DNA of 64,000 nucleotides from positions 1,347,705 to 1,411,704 of the forward strand of contig NW_003101670.1 in assembly GCF_000003855.2 (NCBI RefSeq), in the 5' to 3' direction. Position numbers and translations under genes: made by a program. Under the pieces are notes generated by a model. It was given only the letters and a program-made list of their open reading frames with translations, had not been told where the DNA came from and searched no databases. The stretch comes from Blastomyces gilchristii SLH14081 (Eukaryota; Ascomycota; Eurotiomycetes; Onygenales; Ajellomycetaceae). This document shows positions 10,574 through 22,819 of this stretch, piece after piece (position 1 is the stretch's first letter; every line of letters begins with the position of its first letter).

Positions 10574-11105
10574 GACACGATCGAAACGTGGGGGAGCAGG
10601 TGAAGAGACCTATGAAGGAGCACGGGAGGAGATATTACGCTGATGAGGCGTTGCATATTTGACTTGGAAGATATTAGCATCCCAGTCCATCAAGATATTT
10701 TGCAATGGCGTTGCAAAGTGAGGGTTAACTTGCTCCAAATTGTTTAAAGTTAAAAGTTGAAGCTTTCAGACTTCATGCGCTTGAAAAAAAAAAAAAAAAA
10801 AACGGCTTGAAGAGCTTAGTCAGCCATTAGAAATCCGAGATTCCATTCCATTGGAATGAAAATCTGAAATCTTTGAATATATTTACTACAGGAAGAGCAT
10901 GGTACACGTCAAGGTAAACCCTAAGTAATCTGTCCATCAAGAAGTATGCCACAAGAAGATGCATTCCATACTCCCAACAAAGCACCAGTTCCGATAAGAA
11001 AACTCCCCAAAGTCTTAGTTCAAAACAAAATATACCACCATAAAACATGGCTCCAATGCTATCATGATTCGTAAACCAATTGTACCAATGCCGTCCATAG
11101 TTTAC
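10574..11105. other. Intergenic: 5' flank of mitochondrial-type gene, 3' flank of NDC80
   Basis: No gene seen. Holds a 19-base A run (10784-10802). Both neighbours are on the minus strand, so this contains the promoter of the gene at 7517-10573 and the 3' untranslated region of NDC80. Confidence 0.6.
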
Positions 11106-13385
11106 CTACATATCCTCGTCATTGGAAGCCTCCCGCTCCCCTTCGCCGTCACCTCCAAGTTCTTGCTCAACTTCATCCACAACGAAGCTTTCATAATCCT
11201 CGAGGCTCTTCTGAATGTGCACCTTGAAGCGGATAACGTCGTTCAACATCGTTTCGACCCCGGTATGGAGCTCCTCACGGAGAGCATTCGCCCGAAGAAC
11301 TAGTTGCTCATATTCGATGGTGGTATTCATCTCTCGCTGCTCCATCAGCTGAACGCTTTCGGTCAGAGTAGCTCGCATTTTCGCAAGCTCCTTTTCCATT
11401 TTTTCAATTTGGGAGTCAGAAGTCAACTTTTGGGTTGTCGTAATTTCCTTAAGGCTCTCAAATTCCTCTTCTGCTGCGCGTCGTTTGTGTTCAAGGGCCT
11501 CCACTTCACTCCTTTTCTCATCCATGGCCTCCTTGATATTATCCAGGAGGTCCCGGTGATTCATATCCGCATCTAGAGCAAGTTTGCGTCGTTCATTAAT
11601 TTCTTTCCGTAGAGCGATGAAGTTGCTACGAACAAGGCCACGGAGGTCGAGGTTCAAGAGGTTCGTTGGATGATATCCGGTGAAAGTGTCGGCAAGCAAA
11701 CGATCGCCTTCTGGCGAGGTCCGAGAAGTCCCCAGCTGGGATGAAGAAAAGTTATTTTCATTCAGATTTAGGTGAAGCTCGTAGTCCTGGCCCTTGGCGT
11801 TCGCCGCTGTTGCTGGGATCAGGCTAGTTTGATAGCCAAGAGTGTTAAAGGTTTTGACAATTTGCTCTAGGGATTCAAGCCTTTTATTAGCTTCGGCCTC
11901 CTTTTCCATAACCCGAGCATGAGTGTCTTCAAGTTGAACAAGGATATCCTCTACGCTTTTCTGAAGTCGTTCTCGCTCGGAATTCATGCGATCGATATCC
12001 TGAGTTGTAATCCCCTGCTTATCCACGCTATTTTGCAGGTCCATGCGTTCTTCATCAGCCTTCTGAAACTCCTCCTCGGTCCTGCTTATCTCCTCGTCAA
12101 GAAACTTGATGCGATTTTCGTACTTGGTGATCTTCCCTTGGACATTCTGATTGTAGTCCTCGAATTTTCTCTTATCATCCTCCAAAATCCTGAAATGTTT
12201 CTCCAATTTTGCCATATCCGGCGCATTCTTCTCCATTTCCTCGATTTGATCCCGCAGTTCCCTATTTTCTGCTTCAAGCTCCTGCATTTCCTGAACATAT
12301 TTTTCATTTCCCCGCTCGAAGTCTGCTGCCATTGCTTCAATATGGGGAATAAGGCGTCTTTCCGCCACCTCATCATCTTCATTCTCACCTCCCTGAAGCC
12401 AGTCGCGATAGGCATTGGACAGGAAATGAAAGATAATATTATCGCCAGAGATGTCGACACCAGCTTCCGCGCATGCACTGTCGTAGTGTCCCAAGTAATA
12501 CCGATCAAGCATCTGTGCTAGTTGCATTATCCAGTGAAGCATGCCTAGGAAAGTCGACCAGTTCTGACCACCAACAGCCGCAATTTGGGACTTTGTGATG
12601 CTCTTCTCAAATGGGTAACGCAGTTGTTTGAGGATAGGAGGAACTTCGGCATCAATATTTTTCTGAAATTTATAACCTGGATCGATTCTGCGATAAAGCC
12701 ACTGGAAAATGTAATTGAAATCTTTCTGAGTCGGGGATTTCAGCGTGTTTTGCGTTAAGGAGTGCTTCATCTCTAGCTCAAAATTATTTTGCGTCAGATA
12801 TTCTAACAGTTCTTGTCCAATTCGCGCCTGGAAAGCTCTGTCTTTGAGCGGGCGTGGGTCTCTAGGAACACCAGCAGGAGCAGGAGCTTGGGTGAAGAAT
12901 GACTGGTGATGGCTCATTGGGCCACCTATTGACTGGCGCGAGAAAACACTGCTTCGCCGTTGTAGCTGCGGAGGGGGAACTGGATGGGAGGACACAGGTG
13001 CATAGCTTTGACGGCCAACGCTGGCGCTGTGAAAGATGTTGCTTGAAACAGACCGTCGGACAGATGAGAGCCCGTTGTCAGCTCCAGATGAAGACCTCTG
13101 GAAAACTGGCTGTTGTGGTCGGCCAAAGCCTTGGCCGCCGATGGAAGTTGTGCGCACATGGTGAGACGTGTATGGTGGATTTTGGAAGTTGGCGGCGGAA
13201 CTCGTTCGTTTAAGTGCAGAGGCAGGTTGAGGGATTGAGGATAGGTTCTGGACATTCGCAAGGGTCTGCGCCAAAGACTGCGTTAGTACACATCAACTTA
13301 TTTGCCGCTTATTACTTAGCAAAATAATTCATAGATGTACCTCTCGAGGCCGCCGGATACTGAACAGCCCAGTGTCTTGCGACAT
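11106..13385 (-). CDS. NDC80: Kinetochore protein Ndc80
   Basis: Two exons: 13341-13385 (15 codons, [15 protein letters not shown]) and 11106-13265, giving 734 residues; the 75-nt intron runs GTACAT...GCAG. The short first exon is needed: without it there is no ATG before the conserved region, and its sequence agrees with fungal Ndc80 N-termini as I know them. Ndc80 is the microtubule-binding subunit of the NDC80 complex (with Nuf2, Spc24, Spc25) in the outer kinetochore. A basic, Ser-rich tail (to about 140) is followed by a calponin-homology domain (about 142-300, with [18 protein letters not shown] and [16 protein letters not shown]). A long coiled coil (about 330-690) then has the usual break in the middle. 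It shares a 529-bp divergent promoter with PEX14. Confidence 0.95.
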
Positions 13386-13914
13386 AGCGTCTGCTCCGGT
13401 GAGTTCACCCCGCGCCTGTGCAGGTCACTGAGCGTAATCCAAAAACGATATTAATTGAACGTGCAATTTTATGTCAAGTAAATGCCATCAGATGGCCAAG
13501 TCGTCAGCTCTTAAACAACAAACGCAGGTTTTATATCGTAGGTGTCGTCGCGTTTTGCCAGTTGGGATGTATTGCGAAGTAAACAAACCATTTCAATCTT
13601 GGCGCTGCCCTCTAGTCGGAAAAATATGTCTCCGTAATCAGCTATCACGAGACTCCGGGCAGCTCCAGCCTCGGCTTTTGCCTTCTCGGCATGGGGTTGT
13701 CGCGAAAAGACCTCCCGAGTCTTCCTGCTCCCCTAGACTTTCACGTCTCCATCAACTAATAGACACAGAGATGAAGAAATGATGATCGCTGGATGGGAGT
13801 ACAACAACATATTTTGGTTAAGAACAGGCTGCGAACATTTTGCCGGTTTCGTTGTGGACCCTTTGCGCTGGTGATACCTTCAGGTCGGGCTGCAAGTGAA
13901 AGGTGTAGGCAATC
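13386..13914. other. Divergent intergenic region, NDC80 / PEX14
   Basis: 529 bp between the start codons of the minus-strand NDC80 and plus-strand PEX14, so it must contain both promoters. No further gene is supported; short frames lack conserved features. Confidence 0.6.
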
Positions 13915-15261
13915 ATGGCTCTTCGCGAGGAACTTGTTTCCTCTGCGGTATGTGTGCTTCCCATGCTTTGTGTCATTGTACATTTACTCACTGACAATAT
14001 TCTGCTCTAGGTTTCATGTACGTTGTTTGATATACGATCCTCAAGGCTTTCAAGAGTCGATAGCTAACAGGCAATTTAATGCACATAGTCCTCCAAGACC
14101 CATCGGTTTCCTCTGCACCCTTGGACAAAAAGATTGCTTTCCTACAATCAAAAAATTTAACACAAGAAGAGATCGACCAAGCACTCTCGAGAGTAGGCGA
14201 GGATTCGTCTGCGGCTGTTGCTCAGAATCCACCCCCAAGCACTGCAGTTCAGCAATCCAATTACCGACCACGGCCTCCGCAATATGGTCAAAATTATGCA
14301 TACGGACCCGGGGGTCAATGGCAGCCTATACCGCCTCCTCCAGAGTAAGTTGCATTTCTACATACTCTGTTTTCAGTTTTCGATGTGCTACAGCTGATCC
14401 CCTCCGTAGATTGCCGAAACGGGATTGGCGAGATTGGTTTATTATGGCTACTGTGATGGGTGGCGTTGGATACGGCTTATATGCTGTTGCTAAAGTAAGG
14501 GGTTTTCTTGTTCTTGGTCCGTGAACACTGTAAATCTAACACCAAAATCACAGCGTTATATCACACCACTTATCTCCCCTCCCACCCCTCCTCAACTACA
14601 ACAAGACAAAGAGAGCATTGACGAGCAGTTCTCTCGTGCTTTTGCTCTCCTCGATCAGCTGTCAAGCGACACAGCAACCCTAAAGGCAACGGAAGACGCA
14701 CGAACCGAGCGCCTCGATACTGCACTTCGCGAAGTGGAAAATGTGATTTCAGATTTAAAAACTTCTTCACGACGGCGGGATGAGGACACCCGACGTATTG
14801 GGGAGGAAGTAAAGAGTTTAAAAGACAGCATACCCAAAGCCATCGATGGCGCAAAGGAAGGAAACGAAAAGAGACTCAAGGAACTGGGTAACGAGCTGAG
14901 AAGTTTGAAAGTCCTTCTCGGAAATCGACTTAGCTCGGCATCCAGCAGCGTCCCAGCAGTTTCTTCTACGCCACGGCCCACCTCCACCATCCCTCAACCA
15001 AGTCAAGATACATCCGTAAATCGCCCCAACGGGACAGCTCCTCCATCACAAACTGCCACACCTGCTCCTGTATCCACCCCCGCACCACAACATGTGCCAA
15101 CTCCTACACCCAGAGAGAATTCCAGCAGCCCATTTTCACAACTTGGAAAGCCTGCAAGCATCCCTGCATGGCAGATGGCCGCTGCCAATAAATCCAAGAA
15201 TGCTACGGTGGAGAACGCAAGCTCCAGCGATGACCAGCAGGCAAATGCTCCTGCTAGCTAA
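13915..15261 (+). CDS. PEX14: Peroxin-14, peroxisomal docking protein
   Basis: Five exons: 13915-13947, 14011-14017 (7 nt), 14089-14344, 14410-14494, 14554-15261; 362 residues. Pex14 sits in the peroxisomal membrane and docks the import receptors Pex5 and Pex7 with their cargo. The N-terminal domain (about 1-50) reads MALREELVSSA, then AVSFLQDPSVSSAPLDKK across the 7-nt exon, then the helix IAFLQSKNLTQEEIDQAL. A Pro-rich stretch (about 70-98) follows, then one hydrophobic segment (WFIMATVMGGVGYGLYAVAK, 108-127), a coiled coil (about 145-210) and a Ser/Pro/Thr-rich tail, the family order. Frames add up exactly (33+7+256+85+708 nt). The 59-71-nt introns carry GT-AG ends and CTAAC or CTGAC-like branch sites. 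Confidence 0.95.
14011..14017 (+). other. PEX14: PEX14 micro-exon, 7 nt (GTTTCAT)
   Basis: Preceded by CTCTAG and followed by GTACGT. Inclusion joins exon 1 (phase 0) to exon 3 (TCCTCC...) and restores AVSFLQDPSV, the conserved Pex14 N-terminal motif. Leaving it out shifts the frame. It lies between introns of 63 and 71 nt. Confidence 0.88.
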
Positions 15262-15704
15262 GCGATGTATGTTTTTAGATAAGATATCAATTTTCTGAGG
15301 CGGATATAAATGTCAAACACTGATTCAGTCCAAAACATATTCAGCCGGTTGCCATTGGAATGGTCCCTTTTTCTTTAAATGCGTTTTATGTACTCTATTG
15401 CTAGGGCAATTTGTGTTAGTTTTAGCTGGGATTAGCTGGAGCAAGCCCATTTAATCTTATTATTAAATTATACTACGCTTCTCGTATCATATTTCTCATT
15501 TGTAGCTATAATTATATAGAGTGGTAATTCGGAAACTTGCCCTGTGCAGTTATGTTATGGAAGTTCCCATAACCATTTTAGCTTGGGATCCAGACTCGGC
15601 GTCTTGGCATCAAGTTGCAACTTTCCAACCTCCAAAGTTTCCACTACCTGCGCGATCACCACCACCCCAGATATACAACAGTAAACACCACCATCACAGC
15701 CACC
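15262..15704. other. Intergenic: PEX14 3' flank and promoter of RS-rich gene
   Basis: 443 bp with no gene seen. An AT-rich 3' flank (15290-15520) passes into a pyrimidine-rich leader ending in CACCATGG at the next start codon. Confidence 0.6.
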
Positions 15705-17188
15705 ATGGATGCATCCAGACACCATCGGGATGAATATTGGAGCTACAGATCTCGATCGCGCTCACTATCACGCTCGCGACCGGTATACTCCTCACACTCC
15801 CCTCCCCCCCAGCATTCTCGACGTCGCGATCACCATCGCCGCCACCGCCGTGCCAGCGATGACAGAGACGCACGGTCCCGTTCCCCAGAAAGAAGAAACA
15901 GGAAGCACAGCAGGCGAGAACAAGAAAGACGGGCAGTGGCAGCACCAGTCACCCTCCCCTTCGATGCCAGGCCGCTATCCAAGCACGACTTGCAGCTTCT
16001 TGAGCCCATGTTCGCGCTGTATCTGGATATACAGAAGAACATTGATATAACGGATCTGGATAAGCGGGAGGTAAAGGGCAGGTGGAAGAGTTTTATGGGG
16101 AAATGGTAAGGCGACTGGTTTCCCCTGCCTCTCATCATTCGTGTCCCATCGTTCGTGATTTACTTTTATCCTTTCATTCTCTTTTGTTGGGTGGTGGGAG
16201 TGTTGTAAAGCCCTAGCCTTAAAAGAGCAACTTGGTACTGACACATCTGAGGAACCGTGGAGAACTCGCCGAGGGCTGGTACGATCCGAGCACGTTCCAA
16301 AAGGCACAGCAAGACAGCGCGGCCGGAAATTACCAGCGTGTCTCTTCGCCTGGAGCCCGGGCTTCCCCGGATTATGGAGAACGTTACGCAAAACCTGGTA
16401 GGAAGGATACAAGTGAAACCCGGCGGGAGCGCTCAACCAGCAGTGTCATATCATTAGACCGAAGATCCAAAGACACAGAAGAAAACGAAGACGAAGACGA
16501 GGAAGAAGAATCATACGGCCCCAAGCCCCCAACACCTGACTCCTCACTTGCCATCGCCAGAAGTAGCGGGGCAGATCAAAAATCTGGCCCGACAATCCCA
16601 AGCTTCCAAGACCTACAACTACAACGAGGTTCGCTTCCCTTTCCCTTTTCAATTTTAAAATCCACCCGAATCCTTCCTGGCGCACCCTCCCAAATGTTTA
16701 AATAACCCACACCCAAACTAACCCCCATACAAACAGAATCCGAAAAACAATCTCAAACAACCACTTTCATAACACAGCGCAAGGAAACCTCCCTCGCCCG
16801 GGCCGCCCACAAGGCTCAAATACGCTCTGCAGAGGAAGAAATCGCCCCGCGCGCTGAACCCGGCACTCGCGAGCGGCGCTTGGAAAAGAAGCGCGAGACC
16901 GCCGCTGCCAATCGTGCTTTTGCAGAGTCGAAGACGGGCGGTGACGATGATGGTATAGTAGGGGATGACGAGCTGATGGGCGGTGGCGGTGCAGGTGGAG
17001 ACGATCTTGCGGCACTGAAGAAGCAGAGGGAGAAGGAGATGCGAAAGAAGAATGAGAGGGAGATTCGGCGGGAGGAATTGTTGAGGGCGCGGGCGGCGGA
17101 AAGGGAGGAGAGGTTGAAAGCGTACAGGAGGCGGGAAGAGGAGACAATGAGTGTGCTGAAGGCGTTGGCCAAGCAAAGATTTGGCTGA
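15705..17188 (+). CDS. RS-rich nuclear protein, unnamed conserved fungal family
   Basis: Three exons: 15705-16105, 16252-16628, 16737-17188; 409 residues. The start is in good context (CACCATGG). The first 85 residues are His/Arg/Ser-rich with RSRSRSLSRSRP, like RS domains of splicing-linked proteins. About 90-150 form a compact conserved block running from TLPFDARPLSKHDLQLLEPM through ITDLDKREVKGRWKSFMGKW to NRGELAEGWYDP; the last part is completed only by joining exon 1 to exon 2 across a 146-nt intron. An acidic run (NEDEDEEEE) follows, and the C-terminal 140 residues are highly charged coiled coil. The exon 2 donor (GTTCGC) is weak, but the join gives an unbroken frame. Some fungal entries name such proteins RNA helicase HEL117, yet no helicase motif is visible. 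A role in RNA processing is inference from the RS domain. Confidence 0.75.
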
Positions 17189-17603
17189 GGAGTCTATACC
17201 CAACTATCAGCAGGTAAATGAGCAGCGAGCTTTCAAGATGTTAATTTATAACCCGATTTTATCTATGTTATATAGGCTATGAGGCTATTCTTGATAACAA
17301 CCTAAGTAATATATCCCTTCAACGCCTAACCTCCCTGAAAGCCATTACACCGAGCATCGAACCTCGAGACCCCGCGCTGGGAAAGCAATATGTATATATG
17401 TACAGGGAATTTCATAAAATTCAAGTGTAACATCAAGTCGTCATTACCGAGGCTTTTAAAAGACTCTCTATCTTTTTTTTCCAATCATTTTTGATCATCT
17501 CGAATTTCACGTTGTCGAAACAAGTTTCTCCTGCCTGATCCGATGTGTATTGCTAAGTTCGAATATATTTCGAGCCGTGTGACGGGTGCTATCTCGCCTT
17601 CAA
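17189..17603. other. Convergent intergenic region
   Basis: 415 bp between the stop codons of the RS-rich gene (plus) and the HMT1-like gene (minus). AT-rich 3' flanks; no gene seen. Confidence 0.6.
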
Positions 17604-20600
17604 TCAGGAAGAAGAGCCAGTACCACGGGTATTAGCCTTGTTGGCTTCCTGTCTGCGGTTTTCATTGTTGCTCCAGTTATGGTAACGGCGACGACGACGT
17701 TGATTAGTAGCCCTTGACTGGCTTTTATGCTGAGTGGGTGGTACCGCAGTTTCCAAATCAAGCAAAGGGTTACTTCCGTCGACGGTTTGGCTTGTGTTCT
17801 TGCCAATATCGGTAGGTTCACTCTTTGTCATTTCCCGACGCCGTTGAAAATCTCTTTGCAGCACAACAACAGAGCCTGATATAGCTTCAGCGGTTTCCTG
17901 TCGATCACCTCCCTGTCCCAACGTCATCGTCATTTTTGTGGATAATGACTTGACTCCTTTGTCTCCGCCCTCCATTGAATCGAGCTCAGGATCGTTAACT
18001 ACAGGAGGGACGTTTTCCTTAGAAGCACTGAAAAGGTCGCCGTCACCATTACCCTTCCCTCCAACGTTACTTGGTCGATAAGTTTCCCCGTTAATATGGC
18101 CATTATTGGAAAAGTTATGGGTGATGCTAGTTGGTTGAGGATGCGTTACTGGTAGTGCTCTTGCGACGGAGGCTTGATAAGCTCGGGGAACAAACTCGGG
18201 GGCGTCTGGCTTCCAAATCTTTTTCGAGATGGGATTTCTTGTGGAAACACCACTCGAGCAGTTGGGGTTGGTCTGGCTCAACGGTCCAAGGACTTGCTCG
18301 TGGATCATGTCTAAGGGCTGATCGCCCCAGTTCCCACTGCTTGCTGTGGCTTCCGGTGAGATGGCGGCAGCATCAGAATCGTCCCGGACTAATGGGCTTC
18401 CTCTACTATCCAAAGCGTCGATAGGAAATTCAGCCCCACGCTGCATAGGAATACCACATCCGCCTTGGAAAGTCCACAGTCGGTAGTAATGACCCTTCTG
18501 GTTCAGGAGATCTGTGTGGTTTCCTTCCTCGACAATTTGGCCATCCTCAACAACCATAATTTTGTCCGCGTGAATCACAGAAGAAAGGCGATGTCTTAGA
18601 GGAAGATGGATTAGCCAAATTATAATAAACGCTAATAGCCCATTGATGATAGGAGAACTTACGCGACGATAAAAGTTGTTCGGCCTGCCCTAAGGCAGTT
18701 TAAGCTCTCCTGAACATGAGCTTCCGTTTCACTGTCGACGCTGCTGGTTGCTTCATCCAAGAGTACAATTTTTGGATTCTTGATGATCGCACGAGCAATT
18801 GCAACACGTTGTAACTCACCTCCTGAGAGCTTTTGGCCGCGTTCACCCACCTTCGTCCTATACCCGTCGGTGAAAGTTAAAATCCGATCATGAAGAGCCA
18901 CGTCCTTGCAAGCTTCAATTATTTCTTCATCGGTAGCTCCAAGTCGCGCGTATCGAATATTGTCCATTATGGTATCATTAAAAAGAGCGGGGTTCTGGGG
19001 GACAACGCCAATATTTGATCGAAGACTTTCAAGTGTGGCTTTAGAAATATCTTGTCCGCCGATTTTGACACTACCTGAAGTCGGGTCATAGAAGCGATTG
19101 AGCATCTGCAAAATTGTCGTTTTGCCGCTCCCAGTCTGGCCGACCAGTGCTGCGGTCTGTCCAGCCTTGACCTTGAAGTTCACATTCTTGAGAACCTTTC
19201 TTTTTCCATCGTATGAAAAATTAACATCAACGAATTCAATATCACCACGGTCGAGACACATGGGCTTTGCGTTTGCACAGTTAGTAACGGTTGGTTTCTG
19301 TTCCAGTAACTCTAAAAGTTCTTCCATATCTATCATATCCATAGCCAGGCTTCCAAACCCAGATGCCACAAGCTGAAGGGGGCCAGACAGTTGCGCCCAA
19401 TAACTAAGAAGCATAATGAAGTTTCCGATCGGCTTGGTTCCTTTGATAACTTGATAGACCGCCATAAAACAGGCAATTGACAATCCCAGGAGTAAGAGCA
19501 GGGATTGAACAGACTCTTGCATATGTACCCAGAGCGTATGCTGACGGCGAGAGGCTAACTGGTCGCTAATTCGTGAGGAGTATCTCGATTTCTCGTAGGA
19601 TATACGATTGAAATATGAGACTGTGTACCAGTTGGTCGTGGTTTCACCCAAGTGGGTAAACTCTTTCGTCATGTTAGCAACGAATTCTCGGCGCTTCTTT
19701 GCCTGTGTATCGAATATTTTGCTAGATGTCCACATAAACAACACAGAGATAGCTGCAACGTCCAAAGCCATATAAGCGTCGAATAGATAATATAAAACGC
19801 TAACAGCTAATGCAAGGTCAATCACCATAGGCCCGATGGTAAAACAAAGCTTGCGGACCATATTATTGACACTTTGACCTCGGGCCACTAATTGATAGAG
19901 ATGCATGGAACTTTTACTGTCATGATAGTCGCTTGACAGGGTCATGATTTGGTTGTATGCTGCTGAGCTCAGATTCTCGTATGAATACTCCTCTAGCGGT
20001 ATCCACAAGAATTTCGTAATCGCAGGCAGACCACAGCTGGAATCAAGGAATCGAAGGGCAACGAAAAGAGAAAGTTCTTTCCATGGGAAAATTCCTACGA
20101 GAACGTTAGCAATCTTAAAATGTGGGAGTAAACTGGGCTAGAACCGGGCTACGTCAAGGTGCTTTGCGTACCGTTATTTTTGCTGAGGATGTTGGTAATG
20201 AGCCCTATCTGAAGAGGGAGGACGATATTCATGATTCGTTGGAGCACCATACAGACGCCAACACCCAAATATCGCAGTTGAAGTTTTGGTTTTCTCGAAG
20301 GCCAGTAGAATGGCACAATAGCCTATATCATGGTTAGCCAAATCAGACAAAGTTGTATGAACGTTGACGGCTATCTCGGATTCCACAAGATAGAATTTTC
20401 GACATACCCGCAAGTTTGTAATAAAGGCCCACAAATTCACCTCTTTCCGCTCCAAATCCACTTTACCCTGATTATTCCGTTTTGGATCTATTTTAGACTT
20501 CTGGGAGCCAGCAGTCTCAGTTGAAGCACTCTGCGAATTACATGATCCGTAAGGGTTCTCGGTCCCATCTCCCTGAATCTCATTTGCAGAGTCACGTAGT

Positions 20601-21354
20601 AGTGGAGTGTTTTCTTCATCATCACCAACTCTCTTGGCCGTACACAGGCGAGAACTGAAAATAATACAGGGGAGGGAAACTAGGATAGACAGTCGGATTG
20701 CCTGAGATATCGCTGTGGCGCTGGACAACTTCGTTCGAGGGAAGTCAAGCCGAAGGTAGAGAAAAAGAAGCACAAGTTCAAAAACAAAATAGAGGAGCCA
20801 AGACCCATAAAGAGGATAGCCTGGGAGGGTTTTAGAATCGATATAGGCCAAAATAGTGCTGAACCAAAAAAGAGAGGAAGCCAATGCAAAGATCTACCGG
20901 TTGGTACAGTTAGCTATATTCCTATCGCACATCTGGGATCTCAAGGCACAAGGTATACTCACGATGGAGTCCTGCGGCGGGGAGACGACAGTTTTTGAAA
21001 CCGAGGCAGATATCAACACCATTGAATCGCCAAGCTACGCGCATGAAAAGAACTTATCAGATTAACAGTTCCATTTCTTAAAATGACAACAAACCCATTT
21101 ATAAGTTCCAGGGGTAAGTTAACGGAATATCCCGCTTCACCACTTACATAAGTCGCTAGTACAAGGAGCATAATACAGCCAAGTGTAAGTCTGAGGCGCT
21201 TCGGCTGTTGAACAGCCGGTTTCCTCTTCTTGGAGGACGGGATGCTTTTCACAAAGGAAGCAACAAAGTAATATATCGCAGCGATTATGGGGAGGAAAGA
21301 GTGCAGAAGCCGCACAGCCCGTAATTCAAGCCCATGTTCCACTTGAAGTTCCAT
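17604..21354 (-). CDS. HMT1: HMT1-like ABC half transporter (heavy-metal tolerance family)
   Basis: Six exons: 21148-21354, 20963-21034, 20408-20893, 20172-20322, 18663-20094, 17604-18594; about 1112 residues, or 1122 if the upstream in-frame ATG at 21384 is used. The family (S. pombe Hmt1, animal ABCB6) exports thiol or phytochelatin conjugates across the vacuolar or similar membrane. The N-terminal 255 residues are an extra hydrophobic domain; about 256-560 is the ABC membrane domain. The nucleotide-binding domain shows Walker A GQTGSGKTT (about 624), signature LSGGELQR (about 728), Walker B IVLLDEATS (about 748) and H-loop VAHRLSS, the last completed across the final intron (GC/A split codon). 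After LWTFQGG (about 825) comes a roughly 290-residue Ser/Asn/Pro-rich tail; Hmt1 of S. pombe ends near this point. All five introns have GT-AG ends and keep phase. Confidence 0.9.
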
Positions 21355-22791
21355 CGTGATAGACGCGATATTGCGACTGGGCATGCCGATCTAAACGGAT
21401 GGCCGTCCGTCGTGAGTAAGATGCGCGCTGTGTTGAGTAATGCGGAACACAGAGAAGGTAACCGGCCTAAACCAAGCGGATTACAAATCTCAAGAGGGCA
21501 TAAGCAAGATGCAACATAGACGAGGCTTGCAAAATACACTGAAGAACAGCAGAAGATGTATCTTGAGGTCGATCTGAAATCAACATGAAACAGGAGGAGA
21601 GAAAGAAGAAGACTTTTGTTTATCCGCAAACCGTGGGGAAAGAGAAAGACAGAGCTTTACATCAAACCTAACCAACGGGAAGGAACAGATGCGGCAAAGA
21701 AGCCCGGACGCATCAACACGGCAATATAAAACACAGCAGAAGCAGCAAACGCAGTTGCACAAGAAGGGAAGACCCGTAGACAGGCGGCCTGAGGGAGCGA
21801 CAGCCAACCCGCAGTTCCTCTGGCAGAATCCGTAGAACAACCCCCTATATAAAAATGAGAAAAAGCTGAAGGAAAAAGGGAAAAAGGGGTTATATTGCTT
21901 TGTCGCGCGTGGGATGGTCGGGTTGTTCCTTCGTCTCTCATTAAAACAAGCAACGCAGCAATTGCACTCTCCGAACGCCAGACCCTTTCTAGAGTGGTGA
22001 TTGAAACGAGTAGAGTAGTAGGTTCCTCCCGGAAGCAAAAAAGGGAAAAGAAAAGAAAAGAAAAGAACAAGAAAATAAGAAAATAAGAAAATAAGACCAC
22101 GGCAAAGCCAACGGGAACAAGGTACAAGGCAAAAAACGAAGGGAAATACTCTTATCAGGGCAATAGGCAATAAGGGGGAGTAATTGAACAAATTAAACAA
22201 CCCTGATATAAGGTTCGCAAAGGTCCGTGTGCCTAACCATAAGATAATGATCTCGAAGGGAACTCTCTTGCTCTTACACTCCCTTCTCTGACGGCAGCAA
22301 GGCGGAAAAGGGAAAAGGTGAACTGTTAAAAATATAGAGGGATGCCCAGTTGGGGAGGCTCAAAAACGAACGAGACAGCAGTAGCAACAGCAGAATATAA
22401 AATAAACCCAGGTAAAATACAGAAAGCAAAGGAAGACCCCCTATGAAGGGATAACGAATGGAAAAGGGTATTAAAATAATTATAACCACCCGTCTCTTTA
22501 GCACAATAAACACTAGAAATAGGGCAAAGAGAGGAAGAAAGAAAGAAGTCCAGGAAGTCAAAACATATGTAACCGGGAAGTCTAAGAAGTCATTAAGAAA
22601 ATCAAAAGGTCTGGAGATTCAACAGAACAAAGCCAGCGGATCTATAAACGCTAAACAGAAACGTTGTTATTTATAAATGAATCCCACATAAGGTTCTTTT
22701 TATTTTTTAAAATTGTGTGCCGTTCGACAAGTTCAGTGTTTAGCTCAACGAATGAACAGCTGGCAACGAGCGTCAGGTTAGACGAAGGGGG

Positions 22792-22819
22792 GAAGAAGAA
22801 GAAGAAGAAGAAGAAGAAA
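22792..22819. repeat. GAA trinucleotide microsatellite
   Basis: About nine uninterrupted GAA units within the gene-free region upstream of the HMT1-like gene. Confidence 0.9.

Noticed and set aside
21580..22200. Minus-strand frame of 206 codons
   Set aside because: Phe/Cys/Leu-rich translation of purine-rich simple sequence upstream of the HMT1-like gene; no domain, no conserved start context.
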